Positions 9,990 to 18,651 of a stretch of 64,000 nucleotides of DNA are shown piece after piece. A program made the translations under genes and the position numbers. The notes below the pieces were generated by a model. It did not search any database, was not told where the DNA came from, and saw only the letters and a list, made by a program, of their open reading frames with translations. This DNA comes from Sphingobacterium faecium (GTDB lineage Bacteria; Bacteroidota; Bacteroidia; Sphingobacteriales; Sphingobacteriaceae): positions 248,001-312,000 of the forward strand of contig NZ_QBKH01000006.1 of NCBI RefSeq assembly GCF_003054045.1, written 5' to 3'. The first letter of the stretch is position 1, and every line of letters starts with the position of its first letter.

Positions 9990-10277
9990 TTAAATTAATG
10001 TTGTAATCAATATGGTGGGTGGCTCCTGTAGTTTTTCTTCTATCAATTTACCAAATGCTTGAATGTAGGATTGTCGGTTGTGGTTGTCTAGACCCGCTTG
10101 TGATTTCCATATCTCGTAGAAGATAAACAGATTATCATCATCAATAGCTTGATGTAAGCTGTATAATTCACACGCTTCTTCTTGACGTGTTTCTTCAACC
10201 ATATGTTGTAATACAGAAAGGATTTCAGCTCTATACTCACTTCTTGCTCTAATGAGGGCTGTTAAATAAATTTTCAT
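9990..10277 (-). CDS. YgiN-type putative quinol monooxygenase (ABM domain)
   Basis: A 95-residue single antibiotic-biosynthesis-monooxygenase domain of the dimeric ferredoxin-like fold. It has the expected pattern ALIRARSEYRAEILSVLQHMV, then CELYSLHQAIDDDNLFIFYEIWKSQAGLDNH. E. coli YgiN is a quinol monooxygenase whose gene lies beside mdaB. The same pairing occurs here, with a four-base overlap (ATGA) to the MdaB-like gene, which strengthens both assignments. Confidence 0.85.
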   Translation of the reverse strand: MKIYLTALIRARSEYRAEILSVLQHMVEETRQEEACELYSLHQAIDDDNLFIFYEIWKSQAGLDNHNRQSYIQAFGKLIEEKLQEPPTILITTLI

Positions 10278-10891
10278 GATATTAATTTTTCTGTTATTAT
10301 TTCTGTGAACACTTTTTCAAGATGATTTTCATAAGCTTGCATATCGCGTAAAATGTCAGCATTTTTTTCAACATCATGAAAGTGAAAACTCTCTAGTTTT
10401 TCAAGTGATGCAAAGGCATTCATGCTATGGAAACCAAATAGAGGTCCCTCGTCTACACTGGTTTGTTTGAAAAACTCTCCAGGTAATGTAAAAGCTGTTT
10501 TAGGTGCATTCCAGCTGGATGTGACCATGTATTTTCGGCCCTGTAACATTCCTCCGGTGCCATAGTTAATGTCGGGGTTTTCGGAACGTCTTCCATCATT
10601 ACGATAAATTCCTTTACCATGACCTGCCGTAAATACCTCATCAATATATGTTTTAAAACCATTTGCAACCTGAAACCACCACATCGGAGTGTGGTAGATA
10701 ATATAATCTGCCCAAACAAATTTTTCCACTTCTTTCTCTTTGTCGTATCCTTCAGATATCGTTGTTACTTTGACCTCCACATCCATAAACCTTTCGAAAA
10801 ATGCAACTGTGTGTTGCGTGACTGTTTTATTAAATTTTCCGCTTGAATGAGCGAATGACTGTCCTGCATTTATAATTAATATATGTTTCAT
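10274..10891 (-). CDS. mdaB: MdaB-type NADPH:quinone reductase (flavodoxin fold)
   Basis: 205 residues of the Flavodoxin_2 family. Signs are ILIINAGQSFAHSSGKFNKTV at the FMN phosphate loop, ADYIIYHTPMWWFQVANGFK and MVTSSWNAPKTAF, all typical of modulator-of-drug-activity-B proteins. The enzyme makes two-electron reductions of quinones and so avoids semiquinone formation. It is first in an operon with the YgiN-like monooxygenase and an aldo/keto reductase. The LysR gene reads divergently from it and is its likely regulator. Confidence 0.88.
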   Translation of the reverse strand: MKHILIINAGQSFAHSSGKFNKTVTQHTVAFFERFMDVEVKVTTISEGYDKEKEVEKFVWADYIIYHTPMWWFQVANGFKTYIDEVFTAGHGKGIYRNDGRRSENPDINYGTGGMLQGRKYMVTSSWNAPKTAFTLPGEFFKQTSVDEGPLFGFHSMNAFASLEKLESFHFHDVEKNADILRDMQAYENHLEKVFTEIITEKLIS

Positions 10892-10916
10892 TTTATGCGA
10901 TTTTAAATTTCTGATA

Positions 10917-10924
10917 CAAATTTA
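10917..10924 (-). promoter_or_regulatory. Candidate Bacteroidota -7 box for the mdaB operon
   Basis: Minus-strand TAAATTTG fits the TAnnTTTG consensus and lies 26 bases before the ATG. No TTTG partner is seen at the -33 spacing, as often at activator-dependent promoters. Confidence 0.5.
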
Positions 10925-10959
10925 TTAGTATATGAGTTATTATTATAATAGTATAAATT

Positions 10960-10993
10960 ATACACATGTATCATATTTATGATACATGTGTAT
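10960..10993. promoter_or_regulatory. Perfect 16-bp dyad in the divergent mdaB-lysR spacer
   Basis: ATACACATGTATCATA is followed by two bases and then its exact reverse complement. It sits just upstream of the candidate mdaB promoter box, where a LysR-type activator would bind. A hairpin role is also possible. Confidence 0.6.
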
Positions 10994-11023
10994 GGATAGA
11001 TAATTCCCATTATAATTGAATAG

Positions 11024-11046
11024 CATAGGTGTGCTGTACACCTATG
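11024..11046. promoter_or_regulatory. Second dyad in the mdaB-lysR spacer
   Basis: CATAGGTGT, five bases, then the exact complement ACACCTATG. Together with the preceding dyad it makes a two-site arrangement of the kind used by LysR proteins, though the sequences of the two dyads are different. Confidence 0.5.
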
Positions 11047-11185
11047 TATATTCTATTTGTATGTTGTAGTGAATTATAAATGCCTATATGATCGATCCAT
11101 CGATATGATGAGTACGCTAAAATATGACTACCTTAGTATTATTTTAATGATAATTTACTTTTAATTAGACTATAATATTGATACT

Positions 11186-12085
11186 ATGGTTAATTTAGAA
11201 TGGTATCGTACTTTTAAGGCGATTTATAAAACAGGTACCTTGACTGGAACTGCAGAGGTATTATTTATTTCGCAACCTGGAGTTAGTTTACATTTGAGCT
11301 CGTTAGAAACGTATGTGGGACATAAGCTTTTTGATCGAACTGGTCGTAAGATGATTCCTACTGAACATGGGAAAGTTTTATTCAATGCATTAGTCGATCC
11401 ATTAACTAAACTTGAAGAGGTCGAAAAAAATTTTCAGCGATCAACGGAAAAGCATGTTCCCACAATAAGTGTAGGTATGTGTTTTGAAACTTTTCAAATT
11501 ACGTTAGAACAATATGTTTCTACACTACCTTTTAATTTAATTATCAGTTTTGGAGATTATCCAGAAATGTTAGATCAATTAGATAAAGGGATTCTGGATT
11601 TGATCATAACACCAAAAAAAGGAATTTCTGCAAATATAGAACATGAGTCCTTTTCTCATGAGAAAATTGTATTGGTGGCAGGCAAAGATGTCGATTCTAT
11701 TGCTTTTAAAGAAGTGCTCAAGACTAAAAATAAGGGTTTTATCGAAGAGTGGTTGAAGCAACAAAAATGGTATGGTACGACAGGTGATATGGAACATCTT
11801 TTTAACTTTTGGAATTTGAATTTTGGTAAAAAGCCAGATTTTAGACCCAACTATATTGTTCCCAATCTCAATTCTATAGTGCGTTGTCTCAGTGCTGGAA
11901 CTGGTTTGGCTGTAGTTCCAGATTTTTTATGCCATAGCGAGATTGATAACGGTAGCATACAACTGATCTGGGAAGGGGATAAAAAGTTGAAAAACACCCT
12001 ATATTTCGGCAATCGGAAAAAAACTGTTCATCATGAAGAAATTGATCATATTAAAACATTATTCAGAAAAGTAATGGCAAGATAA
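11186..12085 (+). CDS. LysR-family transcriptional regulator
   Basis: 299 residues. The N-terminal winged helix-turn-helix is clear (FKAIYKTGTLTGTAEVLFI, then SQPGVSLHLSSLE and LFDRTGRKMIPTEHG), and residues 95-295 form the periplasmic-binding-like effector domain. It is divergently transcribed from the mdaB-ygiN-aldo/keto reductase operon across 294 bases holding two dyads, the classic layout for a LysR activator of the neighbouring operon. The likely effector is a quinone or redox-active aromatic, by inference from the target genes. Confidence 0.93.
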   Translation: MVNLEWYRTFKAIYKTGTLTGTAEVLFISQPGVSLHLSSLETYVGHKLFDRTGRKMIPTEHGKVLFNALVDPLTKLEEVEKNFQRSTEKHVPTISVGMCFETFQITLEQYVSTLPFNLIISFGDYPEMLDQLDKGILDLIITPKKGISANIEHESFSHEKIVLVAGKDVDSIAFKEVLKTKNKGFIEEWLKQQKWYGTTGDMEHLFNFWNLNFGKKPDFRPNYIVPNLNSIVRCLSAGTGLAVVPDFLCHSEIDNGSIQLIWEGDKKLKNTLYFGNRKKTVHHEEIDHIKTLFRKVMAR

Positions 12086-12286
12086 TTGTTTTTTTTGGTT
12101 TAGTTTAATAGTACCTATACTTCTGTAACAAATCAAATTGGTATCAAAAAGCTAAAGTTTTGAGTTTTTTTTATAAATTGAGATTAAGTTCATGGGATAT
12201 ACTTATACTATTGAGATTGATGAAATTAAAAGGTCAAGCTGATCATCTTTTTTTGTATTAATGCGATAACAACTGATTTTTATAGA

Positions 12287-13276
12287 ATGGAAATGAAGAA
12301 AGCTCATATAAAATGGGGGATTATTGGATGTGGAGATGTAACAGAAAAGAAGAGTGGTCCTGCCTTTAATAAAGTCAGTAATAGCCAATTGTTGGCTGTT
12401 ATGCGGAGGAATGGAGAAAAAGCAGCAGACTATGCACGTCGACATCACGTTCCATTGTGGTATGATGATGTAAATCAGTTATTACTTAATTCCGAAATTA
12501 ATGCCATTTATATCGCTACACCGCCCTCTTCACATTTAGAATATGCTATTAGGGCATTGAAACATGGTAAAGCAGTTTATATTGAAAAACCAGTTACGCT
12601 CAATGCAGATGAAGCAATAGGTCTGGCTGTCGCTGTTAAGCAATATCAAGGAAAGCTTGTCGTCGCTCATTATCGAAGACAGCTTCCCATGTTTCTCAAA
12701 ATTAAAGAAATCATTATGGAAGGAGTGATTGGTGATATCCGACTAGTGGATTTACGTCTTTGGCAATCTAGATCTCCTGATTTAGTTACTCAGGATGCAT
12801 CAAATTGGCGTACAAACCCAGCAGTTTCAGGGGGAGGATATTTCTTTGATCTTTCGCCACACCAGTTAGACTTAATGCTTTATTTCTTTGGAAATCCCCT
12901 TTCTTATTCAGGTTTTAGTCAGATTCAGACTCCTCATGGTGAAGTTGCGGATCAAACAAGAGGAGTAATATTATTTGATAATAAAGTTGTATTTAACGGA
13001 AGCTGGAATTTTAATGTATCGAAATCCGATAATGTGGATAGTTGTGAGGTAGTAGGAGAGCTAGGTAGCTTAATATTTTCAATATTTGGCAATAAGATGA
13101 CCTTAAAAAATGGCGATGGAGAGCAGGAAATTTTCTTTACACATCCCGAAAATATTGAACATCCGATGATTGCTAATACTGTAAATTATTTTTTAGGGAA
13201 GGGGACAAATCCAAGTTCAATAGAAGAAGCAGTTACTTTAATGCGTATCATTGATACATTTGCTACAGTAATATAA
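12287..13276 (+). CDS. Gfo/Idh/MocA-family oxidoreductase
   Basis: 329 residues. The N-terminal Rossmann fold begins WGIIGCGDVTEKKSGPAF, followed by YIATPPSSHLEYA and the family hallmark EKPVTLNADEA, whose Lys is catalytic. The C-terminal alpha/beta domain contains GGGYFFDLSPHQLDLMLYFFG, with the conserved Asp-x-x-x-His. Members oxidise or reduce sugars, inositols and related compounds using NAD(P). A second ATG two codons in is an equally possible start. It appears to be a single gene ended by the hairpin at 13.4 kb. Confidence 0.93.
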   Translation: MEMKKAHIKWGIIGCGDVTEKKSGPAFNKVSNSQLLAVMRRNGEKAADYARRHHVPLWYDDVNQLLLNSEINAIYIATPPSSHLEYAIRALKHGKAVYIEKPVTLNADEAIGLAVAVKQYQGKLVVAHYRRQLPMFLKIKEIIMEGVIGDIRLVDLRLWQSRSPDLVTQDASNWRTNPAVSGGGYFFDLSPHQLDLMLYFFGNPLSYSGFSQIQTPHGEVADQTRGVILFDNKVVFNGSWNFNVSKSDNVDSCEVVGELGSLIFSIFGNKMTLKNGDGEQEIFFTHPENIEHPMIANTVNYFLGKGTNPSSIEEAVTLMRIIDTFATVI

Positions 13277-13408
13277 TTGATTTTATGATACTGTACACGA
13301 ATGTTTTCTCCTCTTATTGTTTATAAAAATTAATTCGATAAATACAATTTGATCAATTTAAATTTAATTCTGTATTGTTGAGCCTGTTTTATATCAATCA
13401 ATTTTTCT

Positions 13409-13452
13409 AAAAAAATAGGAATCTACCAGTTCATGGTCGATTCCTATTTTTT
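13409..13452. terminator. Bidirectional rho-independent terminator
   Basis: AAAAAATAGGAATC and its complement flank a 16-base loop and end in a run of T on both strands. It lies between the convergent oxidoreductase gene and the small minus-strand gene. Confidence 0.8.
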
Positions 13453-13475
13453 TTTTCTGTTTGGACTACTACTAG

Positions 13476-13793
13476 TTAAGCAACATCAATTGTGGCTTGA
13501 ATAGTTTTTGTTATTGCGTCCAATAATACTTCTTTGTAAGCCATGAAATGAATCTGACGATCTACTTCTTCTGATAATTTCAAAGCAGTTTTAGCTGTTT
13601 TGACAGCTTGTAATTCATTTAAATAAAGATTATTAAATGTCTCTGTGTCTTTATTTTTAAGTATTCTTATCGTATGAGAATATTGTTCAAATATATCCGT
13701 TATGATCGCTAAATTAGCGCTATCAAAATGTTGAAGTTCAATTGTTTTTTCAGAAAGCTTCTCAAGCTTTTTTCTTTCTTTTGCGTAACCCAT
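13476..13793 (-). CDS. Small helical protein of unknown function
   Basis: 105 residues, predicted almost wholly alpha-helical, with no signal peptide or membrane segment. I do not recognise the family. It begins MGYAKERKKLEKLSEK with a basic, coiled-coil-like first helix and a central stretch rich in Leu and Ala (AVKTAKTALKLSEEVD). It is followed by a bidirectional terminator and so appears to be a complete single-gene unit. Confidence 0.6.
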   Translation of the reverse strand: MGYAKERKKLEKLSEKTIELQHFDSANLAIITDIFEQYSHTIRILKNKDTETFNNLYLNELQAVKTAKTALKLSEEVDRQIHFMAYKEVLLDAITKTIQATIDVA

Positions 13794-14682
13794 AATGTTT
13801 GCGAAGATACTGAATTTTATGTATCTATTTGCACCTTAAATGGAATACATACCTGCTAAGATTACAACAGCCTATACCTTTTATTATTATCTAATCCTCC
13901 TAGTTCTTATATTATATATCCAAAATATTTGATTGTTGAGTTTTTTTATTTTAAGTTATCATGCACTTATTATTTTCTTGAATCGGGTACTATAAACCAT
14001 CACCATATAGCTAGTTTTACTTTCTGTAACCGAATTCCTATATTAAAATGATATTCTGATTAAAATAAATACTTGAAATATGTTAATTGTTACTAACAAA
14101 ATGTCTTACTGAAGGTTTATATTATAGGTGATGATCATGTCCTGTACATTTCTGTCATTAGCAGATGAACAAATTAAAGCAAGATCAGAAAGTACGTTTA
14201 ATGATTTAAGTAATCTAAAAATCGCTTTGATGAGGTAATAGTCATTTGAAACTTATGGTATTCAATAATGAAATTGAAACGATAAATATTCAATGTTTTT
14301 TGCTTTCAACCCGTATTCTTTCTCAATTGTATACAGAAGTGGACAACTTATTTTTCTGATTTCAATACCATCATGCGCTGCCAAAAACAAATATTAGATT
14401 TTTTGTCTTTCATAGGGGTTAAATACCTAGTGAATGGAATAAAATCATTCCTTTAATTGAGGTTCTGTGTATTTTAAAAATACACATCCTAATTTAACTT
14501 TAGGTTTAGGCGTATAAATACTCATTTTTACGAATAAAATCGAGAGGATATAGCATACTGTTTGCTCTTTTGTTAACAGCAATCTTGATCAAATGTTTTT
14601 AATTAAGATCAATATTGTCAAATAAAATTAAAGTAAGCGTTAACAAAGATTTATAACAGTACAGCACAAAAAATTATCCTTT
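13794..14682. other. 890-base region with no convincing gene
   Basis: AT-rich with stops in every frame. The longest thing I can point to is a 33-codon frame from 14137 that does not resemble a known protein. It may be a gene remnant. The sigma factor promoter must lie near the right end; AACAAAGATTTATAACAG just upstream of the start is not a clear consensus. Confidence 0.45.
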
Positions 14683-15189
14683 ATGACGAAGACAGAATTT
14701 AACACCCAAGTAATTGAGCAGACAAATGAGCTCAAGGTTTTTGCAAAACGTTTTACAAATGATCATGACGAGGTCAATGATCTGTTGCAAGATACAATGT
14801 TGAAAGCGGTTAGCTACTTTCGTAATTTTCAAGAAGGATCTAATCTAAAAGCTTGGCTTTATACCATTATGCGCAATACTTTTATCAATAATTACAGACG
14901 TACAACAAAAAGTCGTTCTTTTATTACTACAGAAGACGAAATCAGTACGGCACATCTTCATTATTCTTCTGTTAGAAATGGAGGTGAAGATAAATTTGTA
15001 ATGGAAGATATTCAAAAAGCATTAGGAGAATTAGATGAAGGATTTTATGTACCGTTTACTATGTTATTTGAGGGGTATAAATATAATGAAATTGCGGAAC
15101 ATCTTAATCTACCAATTGGGACTGTAAAAACACGTATTCACATTGCCCGTAAAAGATTAAAAGGTACTTTGGCAACTTATAAAAATTAA
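14683..15189 (+). CDS. ECF-type RNA polymerase sigma factor
   Basis: 168 residues. Region 2 spans about 10-75 (DHDEVNDLLQDTMLKAVSYF and LKAWLYTIMRNTFINNYRR) and region 4 about 110-165 (VPFTMLFEGYKYNEIAEHL, LPIGTVKTRIHIARKRLK). No anti-sigma gene is adjacent: the next gene is convergent and the preceding 890 bases are empty. So this sigma factor may be controlled transcriptionally or by a distant partner. Neighbouring genes for topoisomerase IB, DJ-1 and DUF892 proteins are of the kind often found in general-stress regulons. Confidence 0.93.
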   Translation: MTKTEFNTQVIEQTNELKVFAKRFTNDHDEVNDLLQDTMLKAVSYFRNFQEGSNLKAWLYTIMRNTFINNYRRTTKSRSFITTEDEISTAHLHYSSVRNGGEDKFVMEDIQKALGELDEGFYVPFTMLFEGYKYNEIAEHLNLPIGTVKTRIHIARKRLKGTLATYKN

Positions 15190-15200
15190 GTTTGATATCA

Positions 15201-15251
15201 ATATAAAAAAGGGTCCTCCACAAATCAGATGTGGAGGACCCTTTTTTATAT
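15201..15251. terminator. Bidirectional terminator, 22-bp stem
   Basis: A perfect 22-base inverted repeat with a GC-rich core GGGTCCTCCACA, a seven-base loop, and an A6/T6 tract at its base on each strand. It serves both the sigma factor gene and the convergent topoisomerase gene. Confidence 0.92.
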
Positions 15252-15279
15252 GGTTTTGTGAGTTAGCTTATTTTTAAAA

Positions 15280-16323
15280 TTAATTTTCTAATGATTTGAT
15301 AAATTTTAAAAGGCTTTTCTCTGTTGCATCACCCGAATCTTTTATTTCTAGTTTTTTATTTAGTTTAGAAAGTAATGTTTTCAATGCACCTGATACATAT
15401 TGTTTTTGTAAATCGGGATGTATATAGTAGTTGCGGGTGACTGTTCTCGTATTACCCAATTGTTGGGCAACATAATCGAGAATATTCACCAGCATTTTTT
15501 TTCGTTCACTTTCAATTTCCGAAAATGGTTGTTGAGCCATCATCATTAAAGCTAGAGAGCAACCTGCCCATGTTCTAAAATCTTTACAGGTATAGTCTTC
15601 TTGCATTGCTTTCTTCAGGTAAAGATTGAGATCTCCAGAATCTAGCCTTTGGATATTCCCTTCTTGATCATAATATTGAAAAAGTTCCTGACCAGGGATA
15701 TCCTTCAAATTTTTTAACATTTTCGCGATTTTAGGTTCTTTGAGATATACCTGTTGTACGACACCTTTTTTTCCTTTGAATTTGAAAAAAATTTCATTGC
15801 GGTCGATTTTTATATGTCTATTTTTTAGAGTTGTAAGACCAAAAGATCCATATTCTATTTCATAAGACTTATTACCAGCTCGTATATAAGTGGCATTCAT
15901 GGTACAAATAGCTATTGCACAGACTTTGTCTTTTATCATGCCCTTTTTTCGTAAATCTTTTTCAAGTTGATGGCGCAATAGCTTCATTTTCTTAGCAAAA
16001 CCCACCAATCGATCAAATTTTTTTAGATTGCGGATACTGGACCAATTAGGGTGATACTTGTACTGTTTGCGACCACGTTGGTCTATTCCGGTGGCTTGTA
16101 TGTGACCATTTTTAAATTTACATATCCACACATCACGCCATGCAGGTGGTATCACTAGTGCATTTATTCTCTTAATGGTATCTTCATCTTCAATGGGTCC
16201 TTTTTTAGAAAAATAACAGAATTTTCCTTTTTTCTGTTTGCGTCCATAACCTGATTCTTTACCAGTAACATAACGCAGATTGAGCTCCACAGCTGGATGG
16301 GGAGAAGATATTGTAGTTTTCAT
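15280..16323 (-). CDS. DNA topoisomerase IB (poxvirus/eukaryote-like)
   Basis: About 347 residues from the chosen ATG; an earlier ATG 45 bases upstream gives an unlikely extension. The N-terminal domain has IPPAWRDVWICKFKNGHIQA and TGIDQRGRKQYKYHPNW. Catalytic elements (numbered from the longer form) are Arg163 in TYIRAGNKSYE, Lys in KFKGKKG near 200, Arg265 in KDFRTWAG and the nucleophilic Tyr315 in RNYYIHP. The His used by eukaryotic and viral enzymes is Asn306 here (LGNT), which I recall from other bacterial type IB enzymes. The enzyme relaxes supercoils through a 3'-phosphotyrosine. Such genes are scattered in bacteria and often travel with stress genes. Confidence 0.93.
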   Translation of the reverse strand: MKTTISSPHPAVELNLRYVTGKESGYGRKQKKGKFCYFSKKGPIEDEDTIKRINALVIPPAWRDVWICKFKNGHIQATGIDQRGRKQYKYHPNWSSIRNLKKFDRLVGFAKKMKLLRHQLEKDLRKKGMIKDKVCAIAICTMNATYIRAGNKSYEIEYGSFGLTTLKNRHIKIDRNEIFFKFKGKKGVVQQVYLKEPKIAKMLKNLKDIPGQELFQYYDQEGNIQRLDSGDLNLYLKKAMQEDYTCKDFRTWAGCSLALMMMAQQPFSEIESERKKMLVNILDYVAQQLGNTRTVTRNYYIHPDLQKQYVSGALKTLLSKLNKKLEIKDSGDATEKSLLKFIKSLEN

Positions 16324-16755
16324 TGAAAATTTTATTGTTTTGGTAGAATCAAGAATTAAAACTCGCAATCCTCAGATTGGTGAGTCTTTTTATTATTTAT
16401 TAATCAATTTTAGCCATCCTATTTTATTGTAAAATTATAGCCCACCTTAGATCTTCGTATCCTATCGAAATTCTATGGTAATAGTTTAAACTAATTTGTG
16501 GTAACAATGTTTTGATAAGTGAAATTTTAGGTATTATTTGCAAGAGCTTAGGTATTTGTAACCATTTTAATGGTCGAAGACTGCTCTAATGACCTTTTAT
16601 AGGATATTTTTATTGGATTCAGCAATTCTCTAAATTTTGAATATAGACATTGATTCTTATCCTATTAAAAAGAGCTGATCATTCGACAAGTAAAGAACGA
16701 ACCTTTTTATATGTCATTCGTTATATCAGTATTGTCAATCATTAAATTACAGAGT
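16324..16755. other. Divergent spacer between topoisomerase IB and aldo/keto reductase
   Basis: AT-rich with no reading frame of note beyond in-frame upstream extensions of the flanking genes. No consensus -7 box or inverted repeat was found. Confidence 0.45.
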
Positions 16756-17745
16756 ATGGCTTATTTATTTGAAGAAAAACATAGATTAGGATTAGGTGGG
16801 GTAGCAATAGGGACTGGCTTTGAGGTCTTGTCTGATAAACAGTCGCACATGATATTACAAAAAGCCTGGGATTTGGGTATTCGCTATTACGACACTTCTC
16901 CTTGGTACGGATTGACCAAAAGTGAGGCAAGATTTGGAGAGTTTTTAAAAGAACAGGATCGATCTGAATATTTACTATCATCAAAAATTGGTCGCTTGTT
17001 TGAACCGGTGATACCAGAAGCGGTCCCTCCGACAATGTGGAAATCTCCATTTTCATTTGATTTTGAACATGACTATACTGCTGAGGGTACAAAACGTTCT
17101 ATTGATGATAGTTTACAAAGGATGGGGGTGGATCATTTGGACATTGTATTTGTTCATGACTTGTCTGAAGATCAAGTTGGTGATCGTTATGCTTATTTTC
17201 TTAAACAGGCGGAGCAAGGTGCATTTAAAGTATTGTCCGATTATCGCGATCAAGGTATTATAAAAGGGTGGGGTTTAGGTGTCAACAAAATTGAACCAAT
17301 TTTAGATTGTTTAGAGGTTGCTGATCCTGATGTATGTCTATCAGCAACGCAGTACTCCATTCTTGAGCATGAGGATGCGGTCGATCGTCTTTTACCTGCG
17401 GTAAAAGATCGGGGAGTCAAGCTAGTCTCTGGAGCTGGTTATAACTCGGGATTCATTGCTGGAAGAAATCGCTACAATTATAAGTCAATTATACCGAAGG
17501 GTATGGTTGAAAAGAGGACACGTATTGCACAAATTGCTGCTGCTTACGGTGTTGATATGATCGCCATAGCTATGCAATTTGTATTGGCTAACGATTCGTT
17601 TGTTTCCATCATACCAGGGGCAAGCACAGTAGATCAGGTGGCTAGTAATGTACATGCTTTGCACGCAAATATCCCTCATCAACTTTGGCAAGAACTAAAA
17701 CAGGAAGGACTCATTTATGAAAATGCTCCTGTACCGCAAGGATAA
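16756..17745 (+). CDS. Aldo/keto reductase, aldose 1-dehydrogenase-like
   Basis: About 329 residues starting MAYLFEEKHRLGLGGVAIG; an ATG 45 bases earlier adds a stretch unlike the family. Motifs are YYDTSPWYGLTKSEARFG with catalytic Asp and Tyr, LLSSKIGR with Lys, and VFVHDLSED where the usual His is followed by Asp. This pattern fits the L-fucose / D-threo-aldose 1-dehydrogenase and pyridoxal 4-dehydrogenase branch. The terminal SIIPGASTVDQVASN is the cofactor-binding end. No sugar-catabolism genes are adjacent, so the substrate is open. Confidence 0.88.
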   Translation: MAYLFEEKHRLGLGGVAIGTGFEVLSDKQSHMILQKAWDLGIRYYDTSPWYGLTKSEARFGEFLKEQDRSEYLLSSKIGRLFEPVIPEAVPPTMWKSPFSFDFEHDYTAEGTKRSIDDSLQRMGVDHLDIVFVHDLSEDQVGDRYAYFLKQAEQGAFKVLSDYRDQGIIKGWGLGVNKIEPILDCLEVADPDVCLSATQYSILEHEDAVDRLLPAVKDRGVKLVSGAGYNSGFIAGRNRYNYKSIIPKGMVEKRTRIAQIAAAYGVDMIAIAMQFVLANDSFVSIIPGASTVDQVASNVHALHANIPHQLWQELKQEGLIYENAPVPQG

Positions 17746-17918
17746 TAATATGCCCCAGTGTCTGTTTATTTTACCATTGATCAGGTGGATTCTGAGTCTT
17801 AATCGGTCAATATTACCCTTTTGCTAATGCCTTTATAGGAGCGTAATAGAACATTGTTCTGTATTGGCTGTTATCTATTTGCATCATATTATATTTTAAC
17901 AACTTTTATTTAAAAAAA

Positions 17919-18635
17919 ATGGAAAATCAACGGCATATATTAATGATCTTAACTTCTCATGATAAAATGGAAGATACAGATAATAAGACTGGTGTTTGGC
18001 TAGGTGAAATGACAGATCCTTATTATAAATTTATAGATGCGGGCTATCAGGTTCTTTTTGCAAGCCCGTTAGGTGGAGAACCTCCTATTGATCCCATGAG
18101 TAAATTAACAGAACACGTTACAGCATCTAATAGGAGGTTTATAGATGATTCCATTGCACAATCACAATTTAAGGATACCCTGTCATTAGATAATATTCTT
18201 TCTTCTGCATTTGATGCGGTTTTCATTCCTGGTGGTCATGGACCTCTTTGGGATTTGTCAAGACATCCAGATGTAAGCAGATTGCTTCAAGATTTTATAA
18301 AAGAGGGTAAACCTGTGGGTGCTGTATGTCACGGTCCTGCTGCGCTACTCGCTTTAGCAAAGGATCACCCAGATTATTTAGTTGGTAAAAAATTAACAGC
18401 ATTTACAAACGTAGAGGAAAAGCTAGTTTTTCGCAATGATCATATTCCATATCAATTAGAAACCAAATTGCAAGAATTGGGTGCAGATTTTAGTTCTGCA
18501 TTAATACCCTTTGCTGTTCATGTAGTACAAGATGGGAATTTGGTTACCGGACAAAATCCGTTATCTGCGGGACCGACTGCATCTAAAATTATAGAATTGC
18601 TTGAAGGATTAAATGAGCAAAATCTTGAGTTATAA
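17919..18635 (+). CDS. DJ-1/PfpI-family protein, Hsp31/glyoxalase III-like
   Basis: 238 residues of the class-I glutamine-amidotransferase-like fold. The nucleophile elbow is GAVCHGPAALL with Cys137 and His138, preceded by VFIPGGHGPLWDL. An N-terminal Glu30 in GVWLGEMTDPYY matches the acid of the Hsp31-like branch, whose members convert methylglyoxal to lactate without glutathione or act as chaperones. It lies 16 bases upstream of the YihY/BrkB gene, so the two are probably co-transcribed. Confidence 0.87.
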   Translation: MENQRHILMILTSHDKMEDTDNKTGVWLGEMTDPYYKFIDAGYQVLFASPLGGEPPIDPMSKLTEHVTASNRRFIDDSIAQSQFKDTLSLDNILSSAFDAVFIPGGHGPLWDLSRHPDVSRLLQDFIKEGKPVGAVCHGPAALLALAKDHPDYLVGKKLTAFTNVEEKLVFRNDHIPYQLETKLQELGADFSSALIPFAVHVVQDGNLVTGQNPLSAGPTASKIIELLEGLNEQNLEL

Positions 18636-18651
18636 AAATTAGATTAAACAT

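Noticed and set aside
14137..14238. 33-codon frame in the empty region before the sigma factor
   Set aside because: No recognisable similarity; too short to call without comparison.
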